Shown here piece after piece: positions 1 to 7,940 of a stretch of 64,000 nucleotides of DNA. A program made the translations under genes and the position numbers. Numbering within the stretch: position 1 is the first letter of the stretch; the number at the start of each line of letters is the position of its first letter. Origin of the DNA: Micavibrio sp. UBA5572. GTDB taxonomy: Bacteria; Pseudomonadota; Alphaproteobacteria; Micavibrionales; Micavibrionaceae. Under the pieces are notes generated by a model, which saw only the letters and a program-made list of their open reading frames with translations, was not told the origin of the DNA and made no database searches. Where the stretch lies: positions 124,001 to 188,000 of the forward strand of contig DIMG01000029.1 of assembly GCA_002425415.1 (NCBI GenBank). The letters run 5' to 3'.

Positions 1-90
1 AACAGCGATGTTCTTCCATTCCTACCTATCGGAGATTCCCGTGCGGTTAAAAACACAACCAGTTCGACAACTCCGGATAACAAAGAGTAA
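1..90 (+). CDS. hflK: HflK C-terminal end (partial)
   Basis: The first 29 codons of the window are open and stop at a TAA, 11 bases before hflC. The tail contains the hydrophobic stretch VLPFLPI followed by a polar end rich in Thr, Ser and Asn. A tail of this kind directly upstream of hflC is what is expected for HflK, the partner SPFH protein of HflC in the inner-membrane complex that controls the FtsH protease. The rest of the gene lies outside the window, so the identification rests on context and this short tail. Confidence 0.75.
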   Translation, partial: NSDVLPFLPIGDSRAVKNTTSSTTPDNKE

Positions 91-101
91 AAGGGATTTT
101 A

Positions 102-971
102 ATGATGAGTGATGGAAAAATTCTGGGACTGTTAATTGCAGCTGTGGTTGCTTTTATCCTGATTAATTCTTCGATCTTTACCGTTACCGAAGGCAAGCAA
201 GTTATTATCTTGCGATTTGGTGATCCAAAAGAGCAAATCACAGACCCAGGGCTGCATTTTAAAATGCCGTTGATCGACAATATCCGCGCCTTTGAAAAAC
301 GCATCCTGAATGTTGACCCCCCATCAGAAGAAGTTCTATTGGCCGATCAGAAACGTCTGGTTGTCGATTCTTTTGCGCGTTACCGCATTACCGATATGCT
401 GGTCTTTCTAAAAACCCTGAACACCGAAGCTTCGGCTCAACAACGCCTTCATACGGTTATTAACTCTGCACTACGCTCGACTATGGGTAAAGCGACGTTG
501 CAAGATATTTTATCGGAAAAACGAGATTCCTTGATGGAAGGTATTCAAACTATCGTCAATGAAGAGGCCAAACGATTTGGTATTGAAGTTGTTGATGTAC
601 GGATTGTGCGGGCTGATTTGCCTGAACAGGTTACACAAGCCACGTTCGACCGGATGAGATCCGAACGTGAACGCGAAGCAAGAGAAGCCCGCGCCGAGGG
701 CGAGCAGCTTTCTACTGAAATCCGTTCCAAAGCCGATAAAGAGCGGACGATTCTTTTGGCTGAAGCCAAACGGGATTCTGAAATTGCTCGTGGTGAGGGA
801 GATCGCAAGGCCATTGATATTTACGGTCAAGCCTTTGGTGAAGATCCTGAATTCTATGCGTTTTATCGTTCACTCGAAGCGTATAGAAATTCTTTATCCA
901 ATTCAGAAACAACTTTGATGATTTCACCGGAAAATGATTTCCTGAAATTCTTCAAAGACAAAATGAAATAA
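102..971 (+). CDS. hflC: HflC, SPFH/band 7 modulator of FtsH protease
   Basis: This 289-residue protein has one N-terminal membrane segment (about residues 9-26), then an SPFH/band 7 domain (about 25-190) starting TVTEGKQVIILRFGD, and a helical region rich in Arg, Glu and Ala (about 185-240). The length matches the HflC family. HflC and HflK form a membrane-anchored assembly facing the periplasm that surrounds FtsH and tunes its proteolysis. The gene follows hflK by 11 bases with a GGGA ribosome site, so the two are an operon. ATG codons at 102 and 105 are both possible starts. It converges with the methyltransferase gene at 1003, and no clear terminator is visible between them. Confidence 0.95.
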   Translation: MMSDGKILGLLIAAVVAFILINSSIFTVTEGKQVIILRFGDPKEQITDPGLHFKMPLIDNIRAFEKRILNVDPPSEEVLLADQKRLVVDSFARYRITDMLVFLKTLNTEASAQQRLHTVINSALRSTMGKATLQDILSEKRDSLMEGIQTIVNEEAKRFGIEVVDVRIVRADLPEQVTQATFDRMRSEREREAREARAEGEQLSTEIRSKADKERTILLAEAKRDSEIARGEGDRKAIDIYGQAFGEDPEFYAFYRSLEAYRNSLSNSETTLMISPENDFLKFFKDKMK

Positions 972-1002
972 TTTCGTTATCATGAGATAAAAACAAAACG
1001 GT

Positions 1003-1554
1003 TTATGCTTTGTAGCAATATAGATACCGTTTAAGAATGGGTTGAACCATTTCTTGTTTATAGCTTATCCAGTCTTCTGGCATTTGGAACGCATTGGACA
1101 AAAGAAGTGCGCCGGATTTCATATCAGATTTTAGTTTTGGCGCTAGCTTATGCAGGACAGGAATCGGAAGAAATGTGACGATCACTTGTGCGTCACTGAA
1201 ATCATATTCGAAAAAATTCTCTCTTAAAAATATGGTATTTTTCTGACCCGATATTTTCTTTTTCAGGACAGCTTGCCAAAATGGTATGGGAGAGAGTTCC
1301 AATCCCACCACGGTTGCATCCGGTATTGATTTTGCGATTTTCAACACCAAATCTCCCGAACCACATCCCGGATCAACAATTTTTAATTTTGTGTTTTGAG
1401 GCGCAGAGTCTAGAATCTCATCCAGAATGGCTTGGCGCATAGAATCAGAGCTGTGTGATGTGCTGACCCCCAATTTGTGGCGGTAATATTCAAAGTTCAA
1501 CATAAATAAAATGATGATCGTCAGAACCAGCAACGCAACGAGATAAATAACCAT
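1003..1554 (-). CDS. membrane-anchored class I SAM-dependent methyltransferase
   Basis: This 183-residue protein has one N-terminal hydrophobic helix (about residues 3-20) followed by a small Rossmann-type methyltransferase domain. The SAM-binding motif I is clear (IVDPGCGSGDLVLKIA, about residues 59-74), followed by the acidic end of strand 2 in VVGLELSP. The substrate is not evident. It is the third gene of a minus-strand operon, 25 bases after mbfA, with AAGGAA ahead of its ATG. Its neighbours are a ubiquinone-type hydroxylase and an iron exporter, so a role in quinone or membrane metabolism is possible but is inference only. Confidence 0.7.
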   Translation of the reverse strand: MVIYLVALLVLTIIILFMLNFEYYRHKLGVSTSHSSDSMRQAILDEILDSAPQNTKLKIVDPGCGSGDLVLKIAKSIPDATVVGLELSPIPFWQAVLKKKISGQKNTIFLRENFFEYDFSDAQVIVTFLPIPVLHKLAPKLKSDMKSGALLLSNAFQMPEDWISYKQEMVQPILKRYLYCYKA

Positions 1555-1579
1555 GTATTGTTTTTTCCTTGGTACGTTG

Positions 1580-2536
1580 TTATGCGCTGCCGATTAAAAT
1601 ACCGGCGACAAGGACAAGAGCCCCACCCAAAATAACCTGCACCATTGCCGAAACAATTGGCGTGTCCATATATTTCCAACGTATCCACGAAATCGCGATC
1701 AATTCCAGAGCCACCAGAACAGCCGCAACAAGTGTTGCCGTCCAGAAATCGGAAATCAGGTAAGGCAGCGTATGTCCTAACCCGCCGAGTGTCGTCATTA
1801 ATCCGCAAACCACACCACGCAGCCATGGGCTTCCCCGCCCTGTGATTGCGCCGTCATCGGACATGGCCTCGGTCAACCCCATACTGATCCCAGCGCCTAA
1901 TGACGCTGCAAGACCTACCAGAAATGCATCATGGGAGTTATGCGTTGCAAAGGCTGCTGCAAAAATCGGTGCGAGAGTCGACACCGATCCATCAATCAAT
2001 CCTGCCAAACCAGGTTGAACAACTTGCAGGACAAACAGGCGACGGGAAATTTCACTTTCTTCCAGCTTATCGGCATCAGAGACATTCTTGCGTTCAATCT
2101 CGATGGCTCGGGCTTCATGTCCACGCTCTGCCAGAGCCAAATCACCCAGCAATTTGCGGATTTCAACATCCTGCGCTTGCGCGGCGGCTTTTGAATAATA
2201 AGTAGAGGCTTCGATTTCCATCAACTCTGCTTGCTGGCGGACTTCATCAATGCGCATATTTTCCATCAACCACAACGGATTGCGGCGCATAAATCCGCGC
2301 ACGTCTTGACGGGTAATGTATGGAAGACGACCGCCAAAACGTTTTTGAAACAGTCCAAGCAGCATATTTTTATGCTCTTGTTCTTCTGCCGCCATTTCTT
2401 CAAACATCTGTGCCGTTGACGGGTATTCGTTGCGCAGGCGATTGGCAAAGCTCATATAAATTTGTGAGTCTTCTTCTTCACTCGTGATAGCCAGTGCCAG
2501 AACTTCCTGTTCGGTTAGGTCAGTTATTCTTTTCAT
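1580..2536 (-). CDS. mbfA: MbfA-type membrane-bound ferritin / iron exporter (Er-VIT1)
   Basis: This 318-residue fusion has an N-terminal ferritin-like (erythrin) domain (about residues 1-160) and a C-terminal VIT1/CCC1 membrane domain (about 175-318). The diiron ligands are visible as two helix motifs, EEEDSQIY with AAEEQEHKN, and EASTYY with ALAERGHE. The membrane part contains GLIDGSVSTLAPIFAAAF and several hydrophobic helices. In Agrobacterium and Bradyrhizobium, MbfA exports iron and protects against iron and peroxide stress under Irr control; the same role is inferred here. The start was set at 2536 because the ATG overlaps the TGA of the upstream hydroxylase (ATGA), which indicates translational coupling. 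The frame stays open upstream but runs inside that gene. Confidence 0.88.
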   Translation of the reverse strand: MKRITDLTEQEVLALAITSEEEDSQIYMSFANRLRNEYPSTAQMFEEMAAEEQEHKNMLLGLFQKRFGGRLPYITRQDVRGFMRRNPLWLMENMRIDEVRQQAELMEIEASTYYSKAAAQAQDVEIRKLLGDLALAERGHEARAIEIERKNVSDADKLEESEISRRLFVLQVVQPGLAGLIDGSVSTLAPIFAAAFATHNSHDAFLVGLAASLGAGISMGLTEAMSDDGAITGRGSPWLRGVVCGLMTTLGGLGHTLPYLISDFWTATLVAAVLVALELIAISWIRWKYMDTPIVSAMVQVILGGALVLVAGILIGSA

Positions 2537-3708
2537 GACGCGGCCTCGGTTAACTGGTTCATAATTATTCTTCTGGCAGGCGGAAAATATTTTCCGATAG
2601 ACAGCAATGTTCTTCGTGCCATTTTTGCCAGTGGTGTTGATTTTGTATAAAGCCCCACCAAGGCGTTTGTACCCAGATACATCGGTAATGTGGTTTGGCA
2701 ATGGGTTGTGTGATAACGAAGCAAAACGTCTTCTGCGCCAAAATCCAGTCCCAATTCATAGGCGGCTTTTATTTCACTGGCCAGTGTGTATGCGCCGCGT
2801 AAGCCAAAATTAAATCCGTGTGCGGTCACGGGGTGCATTCCAACGGCGGCATCGCCAATCAAGGCATAGCGGTTAGCATAGAATTTATCGGCATAGGTTC
2901 CAACCAAGGGATAAGGAAATAATTCCGTATCCAGTGTCATTTTGCCGAAGCGGCCTTCCATTCGTTTTGTAATTTCTTGTCCGAATTCTTGCGGAGTTTG
3001 ATCCAACACCAGATGGGCATCCTTGGTGGCAATCGTAATCACAACCGAACAATAGCGTCCTTTCAAGGGCAATACAGCCAATGTCCGGTCATAAAAGAAA
3101 CATTCATAGGCCGTGTTATCGTGGTCACGATCCAGTTTGACTTTGCACACAACACATGTTCTACCAAAATCCTGCATAGCCGTTGGAATGCCCATCATAC
3201 GACGGGTCGCAGAAAAACGGCTATCTGCTGCGACAATCAATTTGGCAGAAATTTTCTTGCCCGATTTTAGGGCTACTGTTCCCGATACTGCCTTTGTTTC
3301 AACATTTAAGACTTCGACATCGGTCATTATTTTTACATTTTTATACGGCTTGGTAACTTCATACGCAGCACGGCGAATATGGTGGTTCGATATCATAAAG
3401 CCTAGATTTTCTTTTCCCGATTTCTGGTGGTCAAAAAATAACGGGTTTTCAAGATTACCATCCAGCACTTTGGCGTCTTTAATCAATGAAATATTCTTGT
3501 CATCTATTCGATCCCACATACCGGTTTGGGACATGATTTTGTGTGACAGGTGTGTCAAGGCAATTTCGCGGCCATCGTAAGACGGTTTGGCAAGAATTTT
3601 TTCGCTTTGCTTTTCTATCAGGAGGATATTCATTCCCGTGTCTGCCAGAATTCTTGCAAAACTCAGACCCGCAGGCCCCGCTCCAATAATTACAATGTCG
3701 TGATCCAT
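2533..3708 (-). CDS. ubiM: FAD-dependent ubiquinone-biosynthesis hydroxylase, UbiM-like (UbiH/UbiF/COQ6 family)
   Basis: This 391-residue flavoprotein monooxygenase starts with the FAD-binding motif VIIGAGPAGLSFARILA (about residues 6-22). The second FAD motif is ALIGDAAVGMHPVTAHGFNFGL (about 277-297), which has the GD and hydrophobic-proline signature of UbiH-family aromatic hydroxylases. The early segment DGREIALTHLS resembles UbiM, the alphaproteobacterial 5-demethoxyubiquinol hydroxylase, but I cannot exclude another UbiH paralog. Such enzymes hydroxylate the ubiquinone ring at the inner face of the inner membrane. A good AAGGACA site precedes the ATG. The gene leads an operon with mbfA (4-base overlap) and a methyltransferase. 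Confidence 0.75.
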   Translation of the reverse strand: MDHDIVIIGAGPAGLSFARILADTGMNILLIEKQSEKILAKPSYDGREIALTHLSHKIMSQTGMWDRIDDKNISLIKDAKVLDGNLENPLFFDHQKSGKENLGFMISNHHIRRAAYEVTKPYKNVKIMTDVEVLNVETKAVSGTVALKSGKKISAKLIVAADSRFSATRRMMGIPTAMQDFGRTCVVCKVKLDRDHDNTAYECFFYDRTLAVLPLKGRYCSVVITIATKDAHLVLDQTPQEFGQEITKRMEGRFGKMTLDTELFPYPLVGTYADKFYANRYALIGDAAVGMHPVTAHGFNFGLRGAYTLASEIKAAYELGLDFGAEDVLLRYHTTHCQTTLPMYLGTNALVGLYTKSTPLAKMARRTLLSIGKYFPPARRIIMNQLTEAAS

Positions 3709-3761
3709 TTTTTGTCCTTACGTCTTGTGGAAAGTTACCACAGCAAACTGAAATCGGAAAG

Positions 3762-3789
3762 ACAAAGGGGGATAGCTATCCCCCTTTGT
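3762..3789 (-). terminator. perfect 28-base palindrome, likely terminator of yceI-flavodoxin operon
   Basis: A perfect inverted repeat (arms ACAAAGGGGGATAG and its complement, no spacer) lies between the flavodoxin-family gene and the ubiM-like gene. On the minus strand it is followed by CTTTCC, a poor U-tract. Its position 52 bases after the flavodoxin stop suits a terminator insulating the two operons. Confidence 0.6.
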
Positions 3790-3840
3790 TTACAAAGAAA
3801 TTCTTATTTTCGAATGAGACTTAACCTCATTTAGAGGCTC

Positions 3841-4422
3841 TTATTTATTCCAGCGTTTGGCTGCTTCTACCATGCGTGCGCCAAATAATTGTGCAGTTTT
3901 AATATCGCCCGCATTCGGGGATTGATCCGGAGCTACATTATCGGATTGTGTCATGACACCCAAATAAGATCCGATACGGTTGATGCTTTCGCTGTTGCCG
4001 CTTTTTCCAGCTTCACTTGTACTGGTATTGGCTTCGGGTTGAGGAATCCAGATCATTCCATGTTGCGCCGCAAGAATTGCCATTTGGAACAGGCTGTTCA
4101 GTTTATCGCCGCTCATACTTAAAGAATTTGTGAATCCACCTGCCAGCTTATCTTTCCATCCTTTGGTAAACCAGATTTTTGATGTGGCATCCATAAACAT
4201 TTTGAAAGGCCCTGATACCGAGCCCATATAGGTCGGGGCGCCAAAAATAATAGCCTCCGATTTATTCAGCAAATCCCAGTCTGCATCAAGAATTGTTCCA
4301 TCTGCGCCGACCTTAATCATGTTTACGTTTGCGCCCGCATTTGTTACACCTTCGCCAATCGCCAGAGCGACGACTTCTGTGTGGCCATAGCCTGAATGAT
4401 ATACAACAGAAACTGTCGTCAT
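3841..4422 (-). CDS. flavodoxin-family / NAD(P)H:quinone oxidoreductase-like protein
   Basis: This 193-residue protein opens with the flavodoxin-type FMN phosphate loop VVYHSGYGHTEVVA (about residues 5-18). The second FMN loop is FGAPTYMGSVSGPFKMFMD (about 68-86), as in WrbA-like quinone reductases. There is no signal peptide, so it is cytosolic. The start is set at 4422 because AAGGAAA lies in front of that ATG; the frame is open further upstream but runs into yceI. It sits 31 bases after yceI and is probably co-transcribed. The likely role is two-electron reduction of quinones; the exact substrate is unknown. Confidence 0.8.
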   Translation of the reverse strand: MTTVSVVYHSGYGHTEVVALAIGEGVTNAGANVNMIKVGADGTILDADWDLLNKSEAIIFGAPTYMGSVSGPFKMFMDATSKIWFTKGWKDKLAGGFTNSLSMSGDKLNSLFQMAILAAQHGMIWIPQPEANTSTSEAGKSGNSESINRIGSYLGVMTQSDNVAPDQSPNAGDIKTAQLFGARMVEAAKRWNK

Positions 4423-4453
4423 GTGATTTTCCTTCTTCTGAATAAGTTGTCCG

Positions 4454-5053
4454 TTATTGGTTGGTTGCAGGTTGGATGTTGGCTTCGGCCTCAATGGCAA
4501 TTTCAACATCGTCCGATACTCCAGGAAGGGCGTAGGTTATCCCGAAATCAGACCGTTTTACAATGCCTGTTGCGCTGAATCCTGCTGTTTTTAAATTGCT
4601 GATCGGATTTTCTCCTATTTTGTTCAGTTTAACATCTAATGTCACAGGTTTTGTTATGCCCAGCAAAGTCAAGTTTCCTTCTACCTTGGCTGTCTCTGAT
4701 CCGGTGATGTCTACTTTATGACTCGCGAATGTGGCGGTCGGAAATTTTTCAACATTAAAAAATTTATCAGCTTTCAAATGTTCGTTAAACAAGTCGATTC
4801 CCGTTACTATGCTGGCGGTGTTGATTGTAACGTTGACACTCGATGCCGCAGGGTTTGATTCATCCAGTAATACTGTGCCAGATACAGTTGCAAATTTTCC
4901 AGACGGGTTAGAAAAGCCAAAATGATTGGCCTTCCAAAATAAATTGGTGTGAAACGGGTCAAATGTATAGGTTTCGGTGGCAGCCTGCGCTTGTGATATT
5001 CCGCCGAAAGATAGAGCGACCACTGCGGTCGAAAGCAAAAATCCGGTGTTCAT
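4454..5053 (-). CDS. yceI: YceI-family periplasmic isoprenoid-binding protein
   Basis: This 199-residue protein has a signal peptide (MNTGFLLSTAVVALSFGG, cleavage probably after AQA). The mature part has the YceI lipocalin-like pattern: FDPFHTNLFWKANHFGFSNPSG near the start, VNVTINTASIVTG in the middle and LNKIGENPI later. YceI proteins bind polyisoprenoid chains such as ubiquinone precursors in the periplasm. GGAG precedes the ATG at 5053. It is the first gene of a pair with a flavodoxin-like quinone reductase, which fits handling of an isoprenoid quinone, but that link is inference. Confidence 0.88.
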   Translation of the reverse strand: MNTGFLLSTAVVALSFGGISQAQAATETYTFDPFHTNLFWKANHFGFSNPSGKFATVSGTVLLDESNPAASSVNVTINTASIVTGIDLFNEHLKADKFFNVEKFPTATFASHKVDITGSETAKVEGNLTLLGITKPVTLDVKLNKIGENPISNLKTAGFSATGIVKRSDFGITYALPGVSDDVEIAIEAEANIQPATNQ

Positions 5054-5198
5054 TTTGAAAGTCTCCTTATGTTGTCGCCTGTGTATTGGGCTCGGAGTCA
5101 TATAAAAGCTTTATGTCCTTTGGAAAGGGGAGCAAAGCATTTGGTGGTTGTTCCTTAATTCTTGAACTCCCCCTTTAAGTAAGGTATATGTTTTTATT

Positions 5199-5795
5199 AT
5201 GTCAATAAATATCCTCCGTATTATTTTTTGTGAGCGTGCCGTTATTAACGGTGCGGCGATTGACATTGAAACTCTTGGAATGGCGTTAGCTCATCCTTTT
5301 TTGGTTCTGCAAGATCCCCAAAGTTTGAGAATTATCTCCGAACTCCACGGCACTTGGAGTGCTAAAAACACAAACGATCAACCAAAGGCCTCGAAAACAC
5401 TAGAATTACGCATCGCTCAAGAAGGGCGAGGGGAAGAATCTATCGCTCTGTGCCAAGCATTTGCAAAAAGCTATCCGGATATTTTCCCAGTAAACCGCAT
5501 GTGTACTTTGTCAGGAAACAACCAGTTTAAATTGGCTGTACGCCAAACCGTACTGCTTGAAAATCTATCCGAGCCCATTTTACAGGTATGGAATAGACTC
5601 TCTTGTTTAAGCAAAGATATTGACAGCTTAAAATTGCCCTATATGCGCTATGCGCCAAAATCCCTTGTAAACTGCCAAAAAACCATGAAAGCCTTGATAA
5701 AAGGATCGGGGCTTGCCGATACAGATTCGCTTCAACTTACTCTTGGAGATTCCGGATGGTCGCGATTTAAATGTGAGGATTTCTATCTGAGTTAG
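5199..5795 (+). CDS. hypothetical protein, 198 aa
   Basis: I do not recognise this protein. It is 198 residues, soluble-looking, with no signal peptide or membrane helix. It has a mostly alpha/beta appearance with seven cysteines scattered along it. The ATG is preceded only by a weak AAGG. It is a single plus-strand gene between the divergent yceI operon and a convergent tRNA-Thr. The composition is like that of its neighbours and the frame is long and intact, so it is probably real. Confidence 0.6.
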   Translation: MSINILRIIFCERAVINGAAIDIETLGMALAHPFLVLQDPQSLRIISELHGTWSAKNTNDQPKASKTLELRIAQEGRGEESIALCQAFAKSYPDIFPVNRMCTLSGNNQFKLAVRQTVLLENLSEPILQVWNRLSCLSKDIDSLKLPYMRYAPKSLVNCQKTMKALIKGSGLADTDSLQLTLGDSGWSRFKCEDFYLS

Positions 5796-5841
5796 CACTA
5801 ATCAGTTTTCTGTTATTGCAACTGACCTGCTTTTTAGAAAA

Positions 5842-5916
5842 TGGTGCCGGCAGCAAGATTTGAACTCGCGACCTTCGGTTTACAAAACCGCTGCACTACC
5901 ACTGTGCTATGCCGGC
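5842..5916 (-). tRNA. tRNA-Thr (anticodon UGU)
   Basis: The minus strand folds as a 75-base tRNA including an encoded CCA. The acceptor arm is GCCGGCA paired with TGCCGGC, the D arm is GCAC/GTGC, and the anticodon loop TTTGTAA lies in a CGGT/ACCG stem. The T arm has loop TTCAAAT. The anticodon TGT reads ACA (Thr). Confidence 0.95.
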
Positions 5917-6140
5917 ATTCCATGTCAAAAGACTATGATTATTTAAATATTATGAAAAACGAAAGATGTCAATCAGAATTTTAAAGGTTTTGGCATCATA
6001 CATATTTTTTTTCGTTTGAAAAGTCTTTCCTTAATGCAGTCCGTTCTGGCTTTTCATGAAGAAATTTGTTAATTATTTCAGCATAGAATTCCTTTATTGG
6101 CAATTCTGCTTTGTTTTTCATAGTTCAACGGGCGGTCTAC

Positions 6141-7343
6141 GTGTCAGAAAACGCAAATACTGGTTATAATAACGCGATTGGCTGGGCTATTCTTGGCTTT
6201 GTTATTTTCGGACTTTTCATTCTCTTGTGGTATTTCCAACAAGACAATATTCGCAATGGGGTTCGCTGGCTTCGTGTTGGAGAAATGCAGGTTTCAAGTT
6301 TTTTTGTCGGCGATGATTATGTTATCAAAAATGAAGACCGTCCCATTGGCAAGCTGGGTGCCATCCGCGATGCAGTCAAGGACATCAAAAAAGAAGATCT
6401 GACATCTGCCCATATGGATATTATTGCTCTGGCAGCTTTGTCACCTTTGCGTATTTTTTTTAGCGCAATATTGATTTTCCTTGCTTTTTGGTCATACTCA
6501 TACGGACCGAAGTGTCATTACCGCACCACCCTTGATCTTGGTCGTCTGATCAAAAGACAGGCCGCTAACTTTCCAATTATTTCTCCCTTTGTTTCGTTTA
6601 ATCCATCGAACCAGCCTCCCCGTCCACCTGGATCGCCCGTCCCAGCAGAGCTCCCTCCTTTCGCCGAGGCCTTGGGCCCTGAAGAATGGCTGGCATATCA
6701 TGATATTCCTGCCCCTGATGGAAAAGTGGACGCCAATGCTGCGGCTCGTTCTTTTATGCAGCAACTCGGTTCTCCTTGGCGTGGCCCGATGCATTTACCT
6801 CCTTATCGTCAGATTCTGTTGGCTGCTTTTTGTCTGAAATCCATCCGCAAACGGCGCGAATGCGACCTTATGCTGGGTGATCTTGCCAAGAGCTGGTCAA
6901 ATGAACGTGGACTGAAGTTAAAATCCAGCCTCGTTCGTGAAGCACGAAAAATTTTAAGAAATCGTGATATTTCCGGAAAAGTTCTTTCAAAATGCAACCA
7001 GCATGCCTATGAAAATACGGCTCTCTTGCGCGGATTATTGACGGCTCGTGAAGAAGGCGGCGTATTGGCTCCATCCCAATTTTTGTGGTTGCGTGCTTAT
7101 GACCGCTCCCTTTGGTATCCATTGAATAATCTGGGTCGTCAAGCTTTCCACATGGAGGCCATCGGAGCCATGTGCCATTACAAAGCAGAAAAACTGGCTC
7201 AACGTCCGATACCAAGACCTAAAATGGAAGATGCCGTCAGTTCAATTTCAGACTACATGTCTTCAGACACCGCAAGGCCTATCCCGCCGCTCGATTACAG
7301 TAAATCCAAAAAACGTGCGATCAAAAAAGTCAGAGGAAGTTAA
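6141..7343 (+). CDS. dotM: DotM/IcmP-like type IVB secretion coupling-complex protein
   Basis: This roughly 400-residue protein has two membrane helices (about residues 10-31 and 100-125) and a large cytosolic C-terminal domain. That layout and its place two genes before dotL match DotM/IcmP (TrbA of IncI plasmids), which with DotL forms the type IVB coupling complex. In Legionella the DotM cytosolic domain recognises acidic effector signals. A motif seen here is GPEEWLAYHDIP, within a region also containing LPPYRQILLAAF. The GTG at 6141 gives the most natural start; an in-frame TTG at 6111 would add 10 residues, and neither has a strong ribosome site. The next gene starts 12 bases downstream. 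Confidence 0.82.
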   Translation: MSENANTGYNNAIGWAILGFVIFGLFILLWYFQQDNIRNGVRWLRVGEMQVSSFFVGDDYVIKNEDRPIGKLGAIRDAVKDIKKEDLTSAHMDIIALAALSPLRIFFSAILIFLAFWSYSYGPKCHYRTTLDLGRLIKRQAANFPIISPFVSFNPSNQPPRPPGSPVPAELPPFAEALGPEEWLAYHDIPAPDGKVDANAAARSFMQQLGSPWRGPMHLPPYRQILLAAFCLKSIRKRRECDLMLGDLAKSWSNERGLKLKSSLVREARKILRNRDISGKVLSKCNQHAYENTALLRGLLTAREEGGVLAPSQFLWLRAYDRSLWYPLNNLGRQAFHMEAIGAMCHYKAEKLAQRPIPRPKMEDAVSSISDYMSSDTARPIPPLDYSKSKKRAIKKVRGS

Positions 7344-7355
7344 AAGGAAACAGTC

Positions 7356-7934
7356 ATGAGCGAAAAATTAATCCCTACTGCCAAAGTTGTTGACGGAATC
7401 CTGATCCTCTCTTTGCCTGATGCCCTGTCCCCCGTTGTCTGGCAAATGGAAATTGGTCAAAGCAAATCTTCAGCTCTGGAAGTCAGACCTCATGAAGATG
7501 GTAATATTTTTTCTTTGATCCTCAAAACTCCCAAGCAAGATATTCTGGAAATTGCACGATACAACTCACGCGATCATGCCGTCCGTGCCTTGATGACCGT
7601 TTCATCTGCCATGGAAAAAGCGCAAGGGCAAATCCGCTTGGCTTCTTTAGCTTCCAATTCGTCCGGTCGTCAGTATGGAACTCCATATGATTATTCAGTG
7701 CCTGCACTTCGTGCCACGAGTCAAGACTACGGCCGTTTAAAAACTTACGTAATCAAACCCATGGCCTACATATCTTCGGCTCTGGTGCTTTTTATTATTC
7801 TGTTCCTTATTACATCGTCTTTGATTTCAATGTTTGCCGGAATAGACCGTACATCAAGTTCATCCGTTCCTTCTGCTGGTGGCTCTACACAAAACACCCC
7901 CATATCAGCCGAAGATTTTCTGGAAGGGAGATAG
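7356..7934 (+). CDS. unknown single-pass membrane protein between dotM and dotL
   Basis: This 192-residue protein has no family I recognise. Residues about 1-95 look like a compact cytosolic domain of beta strands followed by a helix. A linker follows, then one strong membrane helix at about 137-160, and a short Ser/Thr/Gly-rich tail. AAGGAAA lies ahead of the ATG. It is packed between dotM (12-base gap) and dotL (6-base gap), in the place where IncI plasmids carry trbB between trbA and trbC, but it does not look like a thioredoxin-fold protein. The context suggests a subunit of the coupling complex. Confidence 0.75.
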   Translation: MSEKLIPTAKVVDGILILSLPDALSPVVWQMEIGQSKSSALEVRPHEDGNIFSLILKTPKQDILEIARYNSRDHAVRALMTVSSAMEKAQGQIRLASLASNSSGRQYGTPYDYSVPALRATSQDYGRLKTYVIKPMAYISSALVLFIILFLITSSLISMFAGIDRTSSSSVPSAGGSTQNTPISAEDFLEGR

Positions 7935-7940
7935 CCGCAC

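Noticed and set aside
102..971. Several frames on the opposite strand of hflC
   Set aside because: They lie fully inside hflC, with no ribosome sites or recognisable products.
976..1002. Terminator between hflC and the methyltransferase gene
   Set aside because: TTATC/GATAA arms are only five bases and lack a T-tract.
2537..2701. N-terminal extension of MbfA by 55 residues
   Set aside because: It lies inside the ubiM-like gene and shows no homology; the ATGA overlap gives a better start.
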